Of a stretch of 64,000 nucleotides of DNA, positions 22,001 to 33,900 are shown in pieces. The notes beneath the pieces were generated by a model that did not search any database, was not told the origin of the DNA, and saw nothing but the letters and a program-made list of their open reading frames with translations. Every line of letters begins with the position of its first letter. Positions within the stretch are counted from its first letter, which is position 1. A program made the translations under genes and the position numbers. Origin of the DNA: Rhizoclosmatium globosum (taxonomy: Eukaryota; Chytridiomycota; Chytridiomycetes; Chytridiales; Chytriomycetaceae); assembly GCA_002104985.1 (NCBI GenBank), contig MCGO01000068.1, positions 167,480-231,479 of the forward strand, written 5' to 3'.

Positions 22001-23773
22001 TTGCTTCTCTTGGAAATGCGACCAAGAAGTGCCCTGCATCATTTGTCACTATTTTGGCTCCTAAAGTCGACAGCACCATAACGTATACAGCCACTTCAAC
22101 AGTTCTTCCATCGACAACCACTGTGTTCAGCTCTACTTATTCATTATCAACTTTATCCACTGTGGATTCAACATTCTCAACTGAAACTTCCACCGCAAAC
22201 TCAATAATTCAAGATTCCACTTCATCAATCGATATCATGTCGAGCTCATCAATCCAAAGTTCGACTTCATCAATTGATATCACTTCTGCCGATTTTCCTA
22301 CCGCGACAATAACTTCAATCGAAAGCACAATCATTAGTTCAACAAACGTGGTTCTATCAAGTTCTTCAATTGAAATCACCTCCGCCATTTCAACAGCAGC
22401 CACTTTAACAGTCTCTTCAGGCGAAAATATTCCCACAAGCTCGTCACTGAATGCGCAACCTACATATTCGTTAGAAACCACATTAACCATCACTGAAAGT
22501 ACATCTACAACGGAGAAAACGTTTGTTTCGACAGCCACGAGCGTCACATCAAGCATCTCAGTGTTTGAATCGATACCGACAGCTATTTCATCAGAAAGTT
22601 TAGCTTCGAAGACAACCTCCACCTTGCAAGTCATGTCCACGATTTATTCATTCCAAACATCATTGGCTAGTTCACTTTCTGCAACAAGCTTGCATAGCTC
22701 AACTTCAACTGCAGCAAGCTCTAATGTCCCAACTTTGACATCAAATGTTATTTCTATTAGCTCAATTAACTCAGAGATCACCAGCACTAAGTTCTCTAGT
22801 CGAGACATTACATTGCCTCCTATAACTACAGTGATGGAAACGGCCTCATCTACAAAAGCCGCAGTAGCGACAACAACAACAACAGCGAACACTATTCCAC
22901 CTTCAAACTCTTGTAACATTCAAAGTCCACCAAAGAATCTCGCAAATATTGCCGCTGGTGAGGTTCCCGGGGTTTCACCACTTGCGAATTATGGCGGCGA
23001 TGTGACTGCGGTTATTGCAACATTGGTTCAACTTCTACCCAATGCTCTTGGAGTCTATAACGTGACTGAAATTGATAACTCGCTTTTCGAAATTTTGGAA
23101 TCTATCAAGCCTGGCGATGCAGCTGTGACGTTTCAGGGAGCACCTTTTGTTGATGGTCTCAATGCAATTGTGTTTCTGATTACTTCTAGACAATACAAAG
23201 TGAGTGATTGGGATCTTTAAATTTTTGCTTTATTAACCTTAATGGTTCCAGTTTGCCGACTCAATGCCTCGCGTCGAAATTTACAATGACGTCACTTGCA
23301 CCTCACCGATTCGATTTGCTCCTATTCCGAATCGTGGTATAGGATTTAGCTATGTTCTCGATAGCAGTGTCGTGAAGAGCAACTGGTTCTCGATGCAGCT
23401 CAATCCTGAAGGGACTCAACTGGTTGTGTCCATAAACTCCAAGCACAATGTTCTTGCATCTGTGGCTTTTGCTGTTCGTGCCAATCAAAAGCGAAGCCAA
23501 GACCCAGATATTGGATTCCTTGTTGTTAATGGAGTTGGCAAAATTCAAAGTGGTCAATTAATAACCTCACCCACATTGACCAACGCGTTTCCGACTGCTA
23601 CTACAACTTCAACTATCAAACCGTCTTTGACAACTTCATTGAGCATGGAATCAACAAAATTGCCAGGAAAAACTGCAACTTCAACAAAAACTTTGAATGT
23701 GGTTGTTTCTTCAAAAAGGAAACTCTTTTTATCATCACACTTGATATATTTGGCCTGTTTGATGTTCTTATAA
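19027..23773 (+). CDS. Large secreted PAN/apple-repeat protein with Ser/Thr stalk and GPI-anchor signal
   Basis: Exons 19027-20013, 20078-20272, 20324-20809, 20855-21055, 21108-23199 and 23252-23773 (introns about 45-64 bp, all phase 0) encode about 1,493 residues. A signal peptide (MLRLHLVARLLAAQLLLCSS) is followed by about ten PAN/apple-like modules, seen as repeated W-[YI]-P...DI.G.DL...C...C....CA...Y...CWLKD blocks. Between them lie two Cys-rich blocks (CITCDHGLLC... and CMPCDDGLDC...) like ephrin-receptor/GCC2 modules; the introns fall at these module borders. A Ser/Thr-rich stalk of about 280 residues with SSID repeats follows, then a globular domain (about 1165-1420), a second Ser/Thr segment, and a hydrophobic C-terminal tail (LFLSSHLIYLACLMFL) typical of GPI attachment. 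PAN modules bind proteins or carbohydrates, so a cell-surface adhesin is likely. Within 21108-23199 the frame shifts once near 21549 (one extra or two missing bases). Confidence 0.83.
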
Positions 23774-23869
23774 AATCCTTTCGTTTTGAAAGAACCTTTT
23801 TTTATTGATAGTAGCATTCATTAATCATTTAAGTGCCGAAATATGAGGCCAGGAAGGAACTGGATGTAT

Positions 23870-25164
23870 TCACAGCTCCCCAACCAAGAGGGCAACAGCT
23901 GTTCCACCACCAAACATGGCTGCGACAGTGATGACACTTGCGACACTCAACTGAGACATTCCTGAGATTCCGTGGCCGCTTGTACAACCACCAGCAATAC
24001 GTGAGCCATATACCAATGAAATTCCTCCTAATACCAATCGAGTTGCAAGAGCAGCTGAAATTACTGAAGTTCCGGTGGAGGATGCGATTTCTGATCCATA
24101 GCTAAGTCCAGATCCAGTCACTGAAAGAAATGAACCAACAGTCATTCCAACAGCAAAAATGGAGCTTGTCCAAAGGCTGGCATAGTCTTTGTAAAACGGC
24201 ACATTTGTTTCCCATTTTTGGTCAAAAGTAGATACAATCACTGAGCCAATATAAGGATACACAGAACTTGCACCAATGACACTATCCGTCAATAGAATAG
24301 ACAAAAATTGCGCCAGTCCTATGCCAAGACCTGCGGTGAATGGAGACCAAGCTGGAAGTGTGACAGAAAAGTCCAAGTTTCCGACAGCAAGGAACGGATT
24401 CGCGATTTTCGTCATCTTGCTGATATTAAAATCCTTGATAGCGTCTTGCCACATGTCAGATCTCCATGGAATGTTACAGTTCAGAAACCACATAACCGGG
24501 AATCCAACCAATCCAGCGATGATGGCGATAGTAAGGTACGCTGCATGTTTCCCGTCAACAACTTCCACAGGTTTCTTTGCACCGAATGATTTGACAGCTG
24601 CTTTCGTGGCCTTGTGGATGTATCCAAACGAAACGGCTCCTCCAAGAGCACCAACGAAAACGTATGGCGCCGTAGGTACACCTGCACCAAGTTGGACAAG
24701 GACTGTTCCTGGACATGCACCAGCGAGAGACATTCCAACACCAACAAGCGCGCCACCAATGATGTTATTTCCGTATTTTCCGAGCAGGGTGGCGCCTTCG
24801 AATAGGCCAAGGGGTGGCTTGGGACAACGTTTAAATTGCTTCAGGGATTCAAGGGTAGCGATAGTAAGCCTGTATTATAGACTGAGTTAAGTTTGATTCA
24901 TTTTGATTGGAGGAAGACTCACATTCCAGCAAGTGTAGCTGTCAAAAACACGACAAGCATTGTGAGTTCAGTCCATTGCATTTGACGTACAATCACGGAT
25001 GGTAGATAGACCTTTGCTTTTTCCAGGGCGAAACCAAAAACGATTCCAACGATTGAGCTGCTAACGAAATCCCATGCTCTTGCAAACCAACTAGACTTTT
25101 TGGTTGGTGAAGTGGGACTGAAGGCTTGTGCTTCGACTTTCGAGATGAGTGGTTTCTTTTCCAT
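23870..25164 (-). CDS. YeeE/YedE-family sulfur-compound permease (TsuA-like)
   Basis: Two exons (25164-24923 and 24869-23870) joined across a 53 bp intron (donor GTGAGT, acceptor ATACAG) encode 413 residues with no frame break. The protein is strongly hydrophobic with about nine or ten membrane spans arranged as two related halves. The family signatures are both present: GACPGT in the first half and GGCTSGHGISGM in the second; their cysteines are the ones implicated in passing thiosulfate through bacterial YeeE/TsuA. A role in uptake or redistribution of thiosulfate or a related sulfur compound at a membrane is therefore likely. The family is mainly bacterial; the spliceosomal intron shows this copy is resident in a eukaryotic genome. 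The ATG at 25164 is chosen because the frame upstream offers only TTG. No other sulfur-metabolism gene is next to it. Confidence 0.88.
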
Positions 25165-25375
25165 TGTTTTGCAAGGTGGTGTGAAATCACGACCCAAGTT
25201 GGGATTATGTAGGAAACAATTGGATTTGAAACAATGATGAAAAAGCAGTAAAAATCTGTTCGCAAGGGACTTCGATGAATAATATTATTTTTGTTGCTTA
25301 TGAATAAGCAAGAATGTTGAATAAACGGCAAGATTCTACATCCTTTTTTTTAGTATGTAGATTCTGTATGAGAGG

Positions 25376-25813
25376 ATGTCATTCACTTCCAAAAAAAGTA
25401 CTTTGCGTTTCTCAGCCGATTATTTCTGCCGCTTGACGCCTGAATGCCTTCCACCTGCGATCTTCGTACTACATACATCAATCTCATTCAGTTCAATGGA
25501 GAGAAAGAAGTTCGTCTTCTCCTCACTCTGCATTTCCTACAACAGCTCATCTCAGATCGATAAGGACACTGAAGATTTCGCGATCGAACGTATAATCTCA
25601 CACAAGCTTCTGAACGGACGATTGTATTATCAAGTCAAATGGGAAGGACACGGATCGGACATGAATACTTGGGAAGCGGAGCAGAACTTTCTGGTAAGTG
25701 CAATCTGCTGCTTGGCTTCAGTGAACACGAGGGAAGAAAAAACACGTGCTCACTCCACTTGTCTCCAGGATTCTGATCTATTGAGCAAGTACAAGCGACG
25801 ATCGGGGCTATAA
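25376..25813 (+). CDS. Small chromodomain protein
   Basis: Two exons (25376-25693 and 25769-25813) with a 75 bp intron (GTAAGT donor, CTCCAG acceptor) encode 120 residues. The intron is a multiple of three and open, so an unspliced reading of 145 residues also exists, but it would split the domain. Residues about 64-118 form a chromodomain: FAIERIISHKLLNGRLYYQV, KWEGHG and NTWEAEQNFLDSDLL, with the aromatic cage residues (Tyr/Trp/Trp-like positions) in place. Chromodomains of this HP1 type bind methylated lysine on histone H3 or integrate into chromatin complexes. No chromoshadow domain follows, which separates it from full HP1. The N-terminal 60 residues are not recognised and an in-frame ATG at 25496 is an alternative start. 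A remnant of a retroelement integrase chromodomain is possible but no polymerase is nearby. Confidence 0.8.
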   Translation: MSFTSKKSTLRFSADYFCRLTPECLPPAIFVLHTSISFSSMERKKFVFSSLCISYNSSSQIDKDTEDFAIERIISHKLLNGRLYYQVKWEGHGSDMNTWEAEQNFLVSAICCLASVNTREEKTRAHSTCLQDSDLLSKYKRRSGL

Positions 25814-25838
25814 AATAAACGGCCATTTATTGAAATAT

Positions 25839-26222
25839 TTAGAGGCAGTTTCCCACATATGGTGTGTTGTCATAACGAGTTCCTTTTACAGCTGTGCATT
25901 TTAATCCCATATGACATACTGGACTTGTCTCAACTTTCGTTGAGACTGCGAAATTGGGAAGATCGTTTGCTGCTGGATCAACTTGAGAGTCACCACCACA
26001 ATATTCTGAATACATTGCGATAGGTCGACATATTCCGCTTATTATGCGTTGGGAATCCCCGATTTTGTAGTGCCAACAGGTGAATTTTGCGTAGCAGTCG
26101 AGTTCTTGAACGCATTGAGTACCTGAGAGACCGAGAGGTAAAGGGGAGACAGCCTGAAAAGTGATTGGAGCTGAAACTCCTAAATGTGCTAGATTCAGTG
26201 CAAAGACGAGGATGGCGCTCAT
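25839..26222 (-). CDS. Small secreted cysteine-rich protein
   Basis: A single frame of 127 residues. The first 18 residues are a good signal peptide (MSAILVFALNLAHLGVSA), and the mature part holds eight cysteines, consistent with four disulfides, spaced from QCVQELDC through GICRP to the last residues GNCL. No enzyme motif and no recognised effector or hydrophobin pattern. It converges with the chromodomain gene, whose stop is only 26 bp away. Secreted Cys-rich proteins of this size are common in fungi that contact other organisms or polymers, but the role here cannot be read from the sequence. Confidence 0.7.
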   Translation of the reverse strand: MSAILVFALNLAHLGVSAPITFQAVSPLPLGLSGTQCVQELDCYAKFTCWHYKIGDSQRIISGICRPIAMYSEYCGGDSQVDPAANDLPNFAVSTKVETSPVCHMGLKCTAVKGTRYDNTPYVGNCL

Positions 26223-26375
26223 TTTGATCTGTAGCTATTTTGACAATCCTTCTTGACATTGAGTTGAACCTCAGGCGAAATTATCCTTACATTATGAATC
26301 TTTTCCTATTTATTCGATAAGAGATAACAGAAAAACCAAGTGCGACTAATGAGTAAATTGGAAACCGTGGTCCGT

Positions 26376-29043
26376 TTATTTGGCAGCAGCAGCCATCAAG
26401 TTAAGAGCAGAACCAGCCTTGAACCATCCAATCTGTCCCTCGTTGAAGGTGTGGTTCAACTTAATGTCAACCTTGGAACCATCAGCCTTAGCAACACGGA
26501 GAGTCAATGGAACTCCTGGCTGGAACTTGTCAAGTCCAACAATGGAGACAATGTCTTCAGGGGCAATCTTCTCGTAGTCCTTTGGATCAGCGAAGGTCAA
26601 TGGGAGCATACCCTGCTTCTTCAAGTTGGTCTCGTGGATACGAGCGAATGACTTGACAATGACAGCAACTCCTCCCAAGTGTCTAACCTCGAGAGCGGCG
26701 TGCTCACGGGATGATCCTTCACCGTAGTTCTCGTCTCCGATAACAACCCATGGCTTAGCAGCGGCCTTGTAGTCACGGGCAGTCTTTGGAACAGCCTCCC
26801 ACTTCTGGGTGAGCTTGTTGTAGATGGTGTTGGCCTTGTCGTTGGCGATGTTGATGGCACCAATCAACATGTTGTTGGAGATGTTGTCCAAGTGTCCACG
26901 GTACTTGAGCCATGGTCCGGCCATAGAAATGTGGTCAGTGGTACACTTACCCTTGACCTTGATGAGGACGTCGATGTTCTCGTAGTTCTTTGGGTTGTAA
27001 GCAGTGAATGGCTCGAGGAGCTGGAGACGGTCGGAGGTTGGGGAAACAGCGACCTTGACCTGAGAACGGTCGGCTGGTGGGGCCTGGTAGGTGTCAACTC
27101 CTGGGTCGAATCCACGTGGTGGGAGCTCAGCACCGTTTGGTGGCTGGAACTTGAATGGACCCTTTGGACCCTGGAGAGAGTCGGTCATTGGGTTGAAGGT
27201 GAGGTCACCAGCAAAGACCATGGCAGTAACGAGTTCTGGGGAGGTGACGAAAGCGTGGGTAGCTGGGTTGGCGTCGTTACGTCCAGTGAAGTTACGGTTG
27301 TAAGAGATCAAGATGGAGTTCTTCTCTCCCTTCTTGACGTCTTGACGGTCCCACTGTCCGATACATGGACCACAAGCGTTGGCAAGAACAACTCCTCCAA
27401 TCTTGTCGAAGACGGCGGCCTGTCCATCACGCTCGATGGTGGCACGGATCTGTTCAGATCCTGGGGTGATGGTGAAACCAGCCTTGGCGGTGATTCCAGC
27501 GTCAAGAGCCTGCTGAGCAAGGGAAGCAGAACGAGACATGTCCTCGTAGGAGGAGTTGGTACAAGATCCGATCAAACCGACCTTCATCTCCTTTGGCCAG
27601 CCGTTCTTGATAACAGCGTCCTTGAACTTGGACAATGGGGTGGCCAAGTCTGGGGTGAATGGTCCGTTAACGTGTGGCTCCAAAGTGTTCAAGTCAATCT
27701 CAATGACTTGGTCGTACTTGGCTCCAGCATCTGGGGTCAAGTTGTGCTTGAAGGAGGTGGCGTAGTCAGCAATAGCAGAACGGTTGGTAGCACGCAAGTA
27801 GTCAGCCATACGAGAGTTGAATGGGAAGACGGAAGTGGTGGCACCAATTTCAGCACCCATGTTACAGATGGTGGCCATACCGGTACAAGAGATGGAGTCA
27901 ACACCTGGACCGAAGTACTCAACGATGGCACCAGTTCCTCCCTTAACAGTGAGGATACCAGCGACCTTGAGGATAACATCTAGGGTGGAAAGAATCTGTA
28001 AGTTATGGCTACTCAAATAAAATCTAACGCACCCTTAGCAGAGGTCCAGCCGTTCAACTTTCCAGTCAACTTGACACCGATAACCTTAGGGCACTTCAAT
28101 TCCCATGGAATGTTGGCCATAACGTCGACAGCATCAGCACCTCCAACACCGACGGCAACCATACCAAGACCTCCAGCGTTTGGAGTGTGGGAGTCAGTTC
28201 CGATCATCATACCACCTGGGAAGGCGTAGTTCTCAAGAATGATCTGGTGGATAATACCGGATCCTGGCTTCCAGAAACCAATGTTGTACTTCTGGGAGCA
28301 GGAAGACAAGAAAGAGTAAACCTCCTTGTTGATTTCGTTGGCACGGGCCAAATCTGGGACTCCACCCTTTTGGGCCTCAATCAAGTGGTCACAGTGGACA
28401 GTGGTTGGGACGGCAACGGATGGGAGACCAGCAGACATGAACTGGAGGAGAGCCATCTGGGCGGTGGCGTCCTGACAGGCAACACGGTCTGGGCGGAGCT
28501 TAAGGTAGGAAGAACCACGGGCAATATCCTGGTTCTTGGCATCGTCCAAGTGACCGTAGACAATCTTCTCAGCCAAGGTCAATGGGTGTTGAAGACTTAA
28601 TTTCCGAGGTTAGTAATGACATTCGTCCAAAATTCGGATGGATGGGAGTTTCCATTGTCACGTGGGAGTTCTTAGCGACACATGTCTTCCGACTCATTGA
28701 CAATGCCATCCAGGATACATAATCTGAAGACTGACAAGATAGCTAGACGGAAGCGGGAAGCAAGGGAGGGCTGTGTAGTTACCGGTCGCGAACAATCTTC
28801 AAGTTGTCCTCAATACGCTGGTAGTTGATGAACTTGTCCGACTCGAGGTTGGACATCTTGACCTTCTGGTTGGCGAAGGTGGCAAGAGAGCGGGCCGCAG
28901 TTGGGCGAACCAACAAGTTCTGGTTGGGAAGATAACAGCTTTAGTTAACCCTCTCTCACGATCAGACAACCACCACCCGCAAAGAACTAATTCAAAAGGG
29001 TACACACCTTGGCGCCAGAAGCGACTTTCGAGATTGGAAGCAT
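26376..29043 (-). CDS. ACO1: Aconitate hydratase, mitochondrial
   Basis: Four exons (29043-29008, 28919-28783, 28595-28033, 27979-26376) with introns of 88, 187 and 53 bp encode 779 residues, the size of yeast Aco1, without a frame break. The N-terminus is a basic Arg/Ala/Ser-rich presequence ([18 protein letters not shown]...), so the enzyme should enter mitochondria. The three [4Fe-4S] ligands are visible: the cysteine in [12 protein letters not shown] and both in [11 protein letters not shown]. The swivel domain with [20 protein letters not shown] closes the protein. It interconverts citrate and isocitrate in the TCA cycle. Codon use is strongly biased toward C/G third positions relative to neighbours, typical of a highly expressed gene; as a by-product the opposite strand has a 363-codon open frame with no biological meaning. 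The short first exon holds only 12 codons. Confidence 0.98.
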
Positions 29044-29481
29044 TGCGTCTGTGGTTGCGAAAGTGGCAAAAAGAAAAGGTGGGTTCGTTAGCATCCTCTG
29101 AAACCAGAACAAGACTCCTCATAGGGAACTACGCGCAATCTCGCTGTTCTAAGCCAATAACCATCAAAGATCCCTCAGTGTACGGTGTCGTAGAACGCGC
29201 CAGGATGAGGAAAAGAACTCACGTTTCTGGTTGAGAAAAAACGCAGAAGCGAAAAAATGGCGTTGATACGAGCGCCTCCTCTAGATAAGAGGACACTGTG
29301 GATTAAGTGCGATACGGTATCTCAAGCATTTGTGAAGGAATAATGGATACTTTGGCAAGCCTGCCGCCGTCTTTACCCGCCTTTTTGAGTTGTTCCGTTT
29401 CTGGCGATTTGATTGGCTGTGGATGAACGCGACCCTCCGAGAGTCAGCATATGTCAAAGTTACATTTGTTATTTATTACTT
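29044..29481. other. Promoter region of aconitase and 3' flank of the derlin gene
   Basis: About 440 bp upstream of the aconitase ATG and downstream of the derlin stop (both genes on the minus strand). It should contain the aconitase promoter. I could not single out a TATA box with confidence and found no open frame or repeat of note. Confidence 0.35.
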
Positions 29482-30520
29482 TCAGTGATTCTCTTCCTCT
29501 TCTTCATTCTGTACATTGTGTGTTGGGCGTTGTCGCAACTCATTTTCTCCGCCATCATTGTTTCCGTTCGGATTCCACATCTCATATTCTCCAGTTGCTC
29601 CATGAATAACTGCCTCTCCTTGAACTGCCTCAGCCTCCAGTGTAGGAAGAACGATTTCAACGCCAGTCCCAACACCTCGACCACCCACAAAGTCAACACG
29701 GAACAGCTGCTTTATAAAGTTGGGTGCACGAACTATACGAGGTCGTTCCATTCGAACTCCTCCCACTATAGCACCACCACCCCTTGGCCAGATTTCATCA
29801 AGGAAATAATAGGTGTGTCCAGCAAGCAATCCAATCAAATCTCCGGTGGGCCAAACTCCGTGAATAATAAGAGAGAATCCCAAAAAGACCCAAGGAAGAT
29901 ACGCCGCGGATATAACAAACAGTCCAAAGAAGTGCATTCGCATTTGTGGGTTCTTTCGAGACCATAGGTAAATTAAAGTGAATGTAAGAGGTGAACTTAA
30001 GAACGGAATTGATCCAGGTTTTGGCGAGGCAATAGGCGTGAGGGTCTGTGCATCAAGGAATCAGATGTGTTGGTTTGTGATTGGCTCACACAAACTCACC
30101 ACAATAGCAGCCATAGAGAGCATAAGCATCCATGCAAAGTCGACTGTTCGGCCTCTAAAGTAGCCTTCTTCCAGTGTACGAGAATAGCGGACACTGAAGG
30201 TTATTAGTTGGAGTTAAGGATGGGAGTTGGGCCACTCACAGGAAGAACATGTGGAAGATGAAGTCAATAGAGAGGCCGCCGAAATACAAAAAGCTTGTAA
30301 ATAATCGCCAGTATTGGTGACCTTTGAATACAAGGTCATAGGAAAAGTGCAGTTGAAACGGCTGCACAAGGTCGAGTTGCTGTAATGACAATCATAGGTC
30401 AGGAACCATTGTACCAGAGGTATAAGGTCTTACGCAGGCCAAAGTCTCTGCAACCACTAGGGTGATATAAGACCTGGTTATGATTGGTAGCTCATAATAC
30501 CATTCCTCCAGAGGTGTCAT
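29482..30520 (-). CDS. Derlin (DER1-family ERAD membrane protein)
   Basis: Four exons (30520-30434, 30379-30240, 30193-30100, 30045-29482) with introns of 54, 46 and 54 bp encode 294 residues in one frame. The protein begins MTPLEEWYYELPIITR, carries the derlin/rhomboid WR motif in GHQYWRLFTSFLYFG, and has about six membrane spans (SIDFIFHMFFL, TVDFAWMLMLSMAAIV, LTFTLIYLWSR, FFGLFVISAAYLPWVFLGF, DLIGLLAGHTYYFL). It lacks the rhomboid catalytic Ser/His pair, as expected for this pseudoprotease family. Derlins sit in the ER membrane and help retrotranslocate misfolded proteins for proteasomal degradation. The about 85-residue cytosolic tail is acidic and ends in a glutamate run without a clear SHP box for p97/Cdc48 binding. 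Whether it is nearer Der1 or Dfm1 cannot be settled by eye. Confidence 0.93.
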
Positions 30521-30904
30521 ATTCAACTCAAGTTTTTAAGACACCCACTCCGTCAACATCATTCAAGATCCAAATAAGTGATCTTCATCACCAATAAAAT
30601 CATCTCAGAATCAGAGCTTGTATTTGTTTGTACCCAGTTATGTGGTGGCCCTTCTCTTTTGTTTCGTTCGTTCACTTCCAAAATCTTGCCATCAAACAAG
30701 AAGTCATCACGCCAGCCACGTTGGGATCACTGACTTCTGGTACCTAAATTCTGTAGAATCATATAACCACCTGAAGCACTTGCATCAACTAGATCTGTGA
30801 GTAGTTTCTATTCTGCTGATTTATACTCGGGCTGGCGTCTTATCCTTTCCTCATCACAATTACCACAGTACCAGCACAAGTTTCTGAGTGTTCTAGGTGC
30901 TATT
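30521..30904. other. Divergent intergenic region between derlin and STAND-like genes
   Basis: The two flanking genes point away from each other, so this 384 bp stretch should hold both promoters. A 60-codon open frame crosses its middle but shows no domain. No TATA box in the expected position is convincing. Confidence 0.35.
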
Positions 30905-33900
30905 ATGACCAGCAACTACTCTGGTAAGTCACTTTCATTGTTGGACGTGTTCTTTCTGGCGTCTGAACTTGTAAACACTAACCAACTCCCTCACAACAGC
31001 CCCATTCCAAAAGTCAAAGTACCTCTCCCTTGTACTTGATACTATGGATAGTACAGAGGCAAATCAAATTGAAAGCTTCTCGCCATCTGAAGCTCCGCAG
31101 CCGGTAGATGCCTTCCAGGCCCAGACTCAGCAATTACAGGCATCGGACACGTTCTTCAATGGAACCACTTATTCCAATCCATCTTATCCTTCTAAGACCT
31201 CATTTTCATCTGCATCTGGCTTGTATAATACTCTTGATGTTGATAGTTGTTTCATGTCTGAACCTGGAGGTTACACTGCATTGGGACTACAAAAGCGGAA
31301 ATATGAACATGATTCAACAGCCTGTGACCCCAGACCGTCTAATAGACCAAGAATTGCTCCCGACTCTTCGGCATTGGAGTATGTTCGAACAGATGATACT
31401 AGTGTCAAAGAATTCGGATTAGAGCGGGCCGGCACCTTTGAATCATCTACTACTCTTGTTGATATTGGATTTTTATTGAATGGAGGAGGAGAAGAGATCT
31501 GCACTATGAGTTCAAAGGTGGCGATTGAACCGATTGATAACGCACGTCATACAAATGAAGGGACTAAAACCAGTAAGTTTCGGGCGAATTAAGTAATATT
31601 TTATTACAACCAGACTGATCATATATCATTAGCTGATCTTGTGTCCAAGTCGCAATCAAAGATTACGAGCCACAAGAACTCAACCCATATTATTACTACT
31701 CAACCCATACCAAACTGTGTATCCTCTCAAATTGTAACGTTGACGCCCGGTGAATCACCTCGAAAGGAACTTGAAGGCGTCAATCGATCTGACAAACCTG
31801 AAACAACATTGCTGAACCGCACCCCAAGTTTGAGTCCAACTTGCACTTCCGAAGACGAAGTTTTGTCGTCGTGTCGATGTAAGAGATTCAAGTTTACTGT
31901 TGAGCAAATGATTTGACAAATTGGCTTTAGCAAAATCACCCACTGTAGATCCGCCACCGAACCCATCGAAAACAGAGTTTAACTCAGTGACCACCGAAAA
32001 CTATAAATCCATATCAGCTGATATTCAACCATATACCCAACCAACTATTAGCCACCAGCAACATAATCAGCAGTCTGAAACCAGATTTATAAGCTTCGAA
32101 GGTCTCGATGACTGCGATTCCGTCCAACTAACTGCTTCCGAATTGGGCGACGATGATGTACCACCCTCTCCTCCGCCAACTCAACCCCATACCCCTTTCC
32201 AATCACTTCAGCATCACTTCATACAACCACCCATCACACTCTCAACAACCCAATTCTCTCCGCCAACTTCCCGCTTCCTCCACTCCCGCGAACTGCGCAT
32301 TCTCATCAAGAACTTGGCGACACCGAAACCAGTCCTCGCATTCTTATACTCCGAAACCCCAGGGAAAACCACAACACTCCAACAATACATCAACCATGAT
32401 CCTGACGTGATTGCAAAGCGGTATCAACACGTTTTTGGCTGTCATGCGTGAATCTCGTTACTATCACAACAAGTCTACGTGGTATTCTTCGACGCGTTGG
32501 TGTTCGAGGTGATGTTGACAATGATGGAGAAGAAGTTCTTTGTGAAAAGTTCTGGGGATGGATGAAGGCTGCTACGAATACGCGGTACCTGCTAGTTGTC
32601 GATGGAGTTGAGAACGTTCAAGTTCTTGAATCGTTGTTTCGAGGTGTAAATCGGTTGACGGGACATGTTATTGTGACAATGAGGGGTAAAGAAGGAGTGG
32701 AAGGGTTCATGCGTAAGAGCGGAGCGCATTCTTTGCTTATACCTATGGGTGGAATTGTCGAAGCGGATCTGCATGAGTTCTTTTTGAGAAGTAGAGGTGG
32801 GAAGGGGGTGAAGAATGATGTTGATTTCTCGGCCGTGAATCATATTGTGGAAGAAGTTGAGGGAGACGCGTTGTATGCTGCATTAGTTAAATCTTATTTG
32901 GTCTCGGAAGACTGCAGTTGTGAAGTGTTGGTTGAAAGGATGTTGGTGGTCAAGGCGAAGTTGGAGGGATCACCAAATCAATGTCAAGGAACCGATAACC
33001 ATCAGGTGAAGAAAGAGGATTCAACTGAAGAGATAGATGAAGATGAGGAACCATTGCTGTATCTGACCTACCTTTTAATTGAGTCGATATTACGGCGTTA
33101 TGGCAATCTGGGACTCGCAGCTGTTACCCTTCTCGAAATTATCGCGTTTACATCATCAACATCGCCGGTTTCTTGCTCCTCTCTTAAGCAACTTCTGGAC
33201 CTTCATTCGTCAAACCAAACTATTATACACGCTCTCACACTGCTACACTCAAAGTCTCTTCTTCGTCTTCATCATGTCCCAGAAGGCCACGAAAACACGT
33301 ACACAATCTCCCATCCCATTCTGCATGAGACAATTCTTAAGCTTCAACCAAAAACTCCACTCTACAACATTGCCTCATTAATGCACCACACTCTTCGCGA
33401 ACAAACCATCCGTGCGAAGACCCTCCACGACAGCCTCCAAATCGCAGTCCAATACACATCATCCTGCCAAAACCTATGCACCCATTTCTCCACAACCCAC
33501 AAAAAGCCATCTACACCCCAACATACCTCCACGATATTCAAAAAACCCTCAAAACCCTCGCAACAACATTATACACACAACACCAACCCCGTGAGTCCCT
33601 TGCATCCCTCAAAACATTGACTTCACTCCTCCTCCTCCATCCATCCGAAAACGCCTCCGAAATCGCAACAACAATGAACTTGACAGCATTCCTCGCCCTC
33701 GAATTCACACGCACAAAGGTATCACCACCACAGACCCTGTTCTCAACGTTACGCACGAACGGGACATACAGTCCACATGAAGTTGCATGTGACGCGCTTT
33801 CGAGGAACGTGGTTTATTTGGCGGGATTACCTGCCTCTATGCACCAAGTGAATTTGTATATGGCGTTGACGTTGACACACGTCGCGCGGGCGAGGTATCT

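Noticed and set aside
26892..27983. 363-codon open frame on the plus strand opposite aconitase
   Set aside because: It is the antisense shadow of a codon-biased gene; its Val/Leu/Ser/Trp-rich composition has no domain.
29413..29967. 184-codon plus-strand frame
   Set aside because: It is antisense to the derlin last exon, which is supported by a four-exon model and family motifs.
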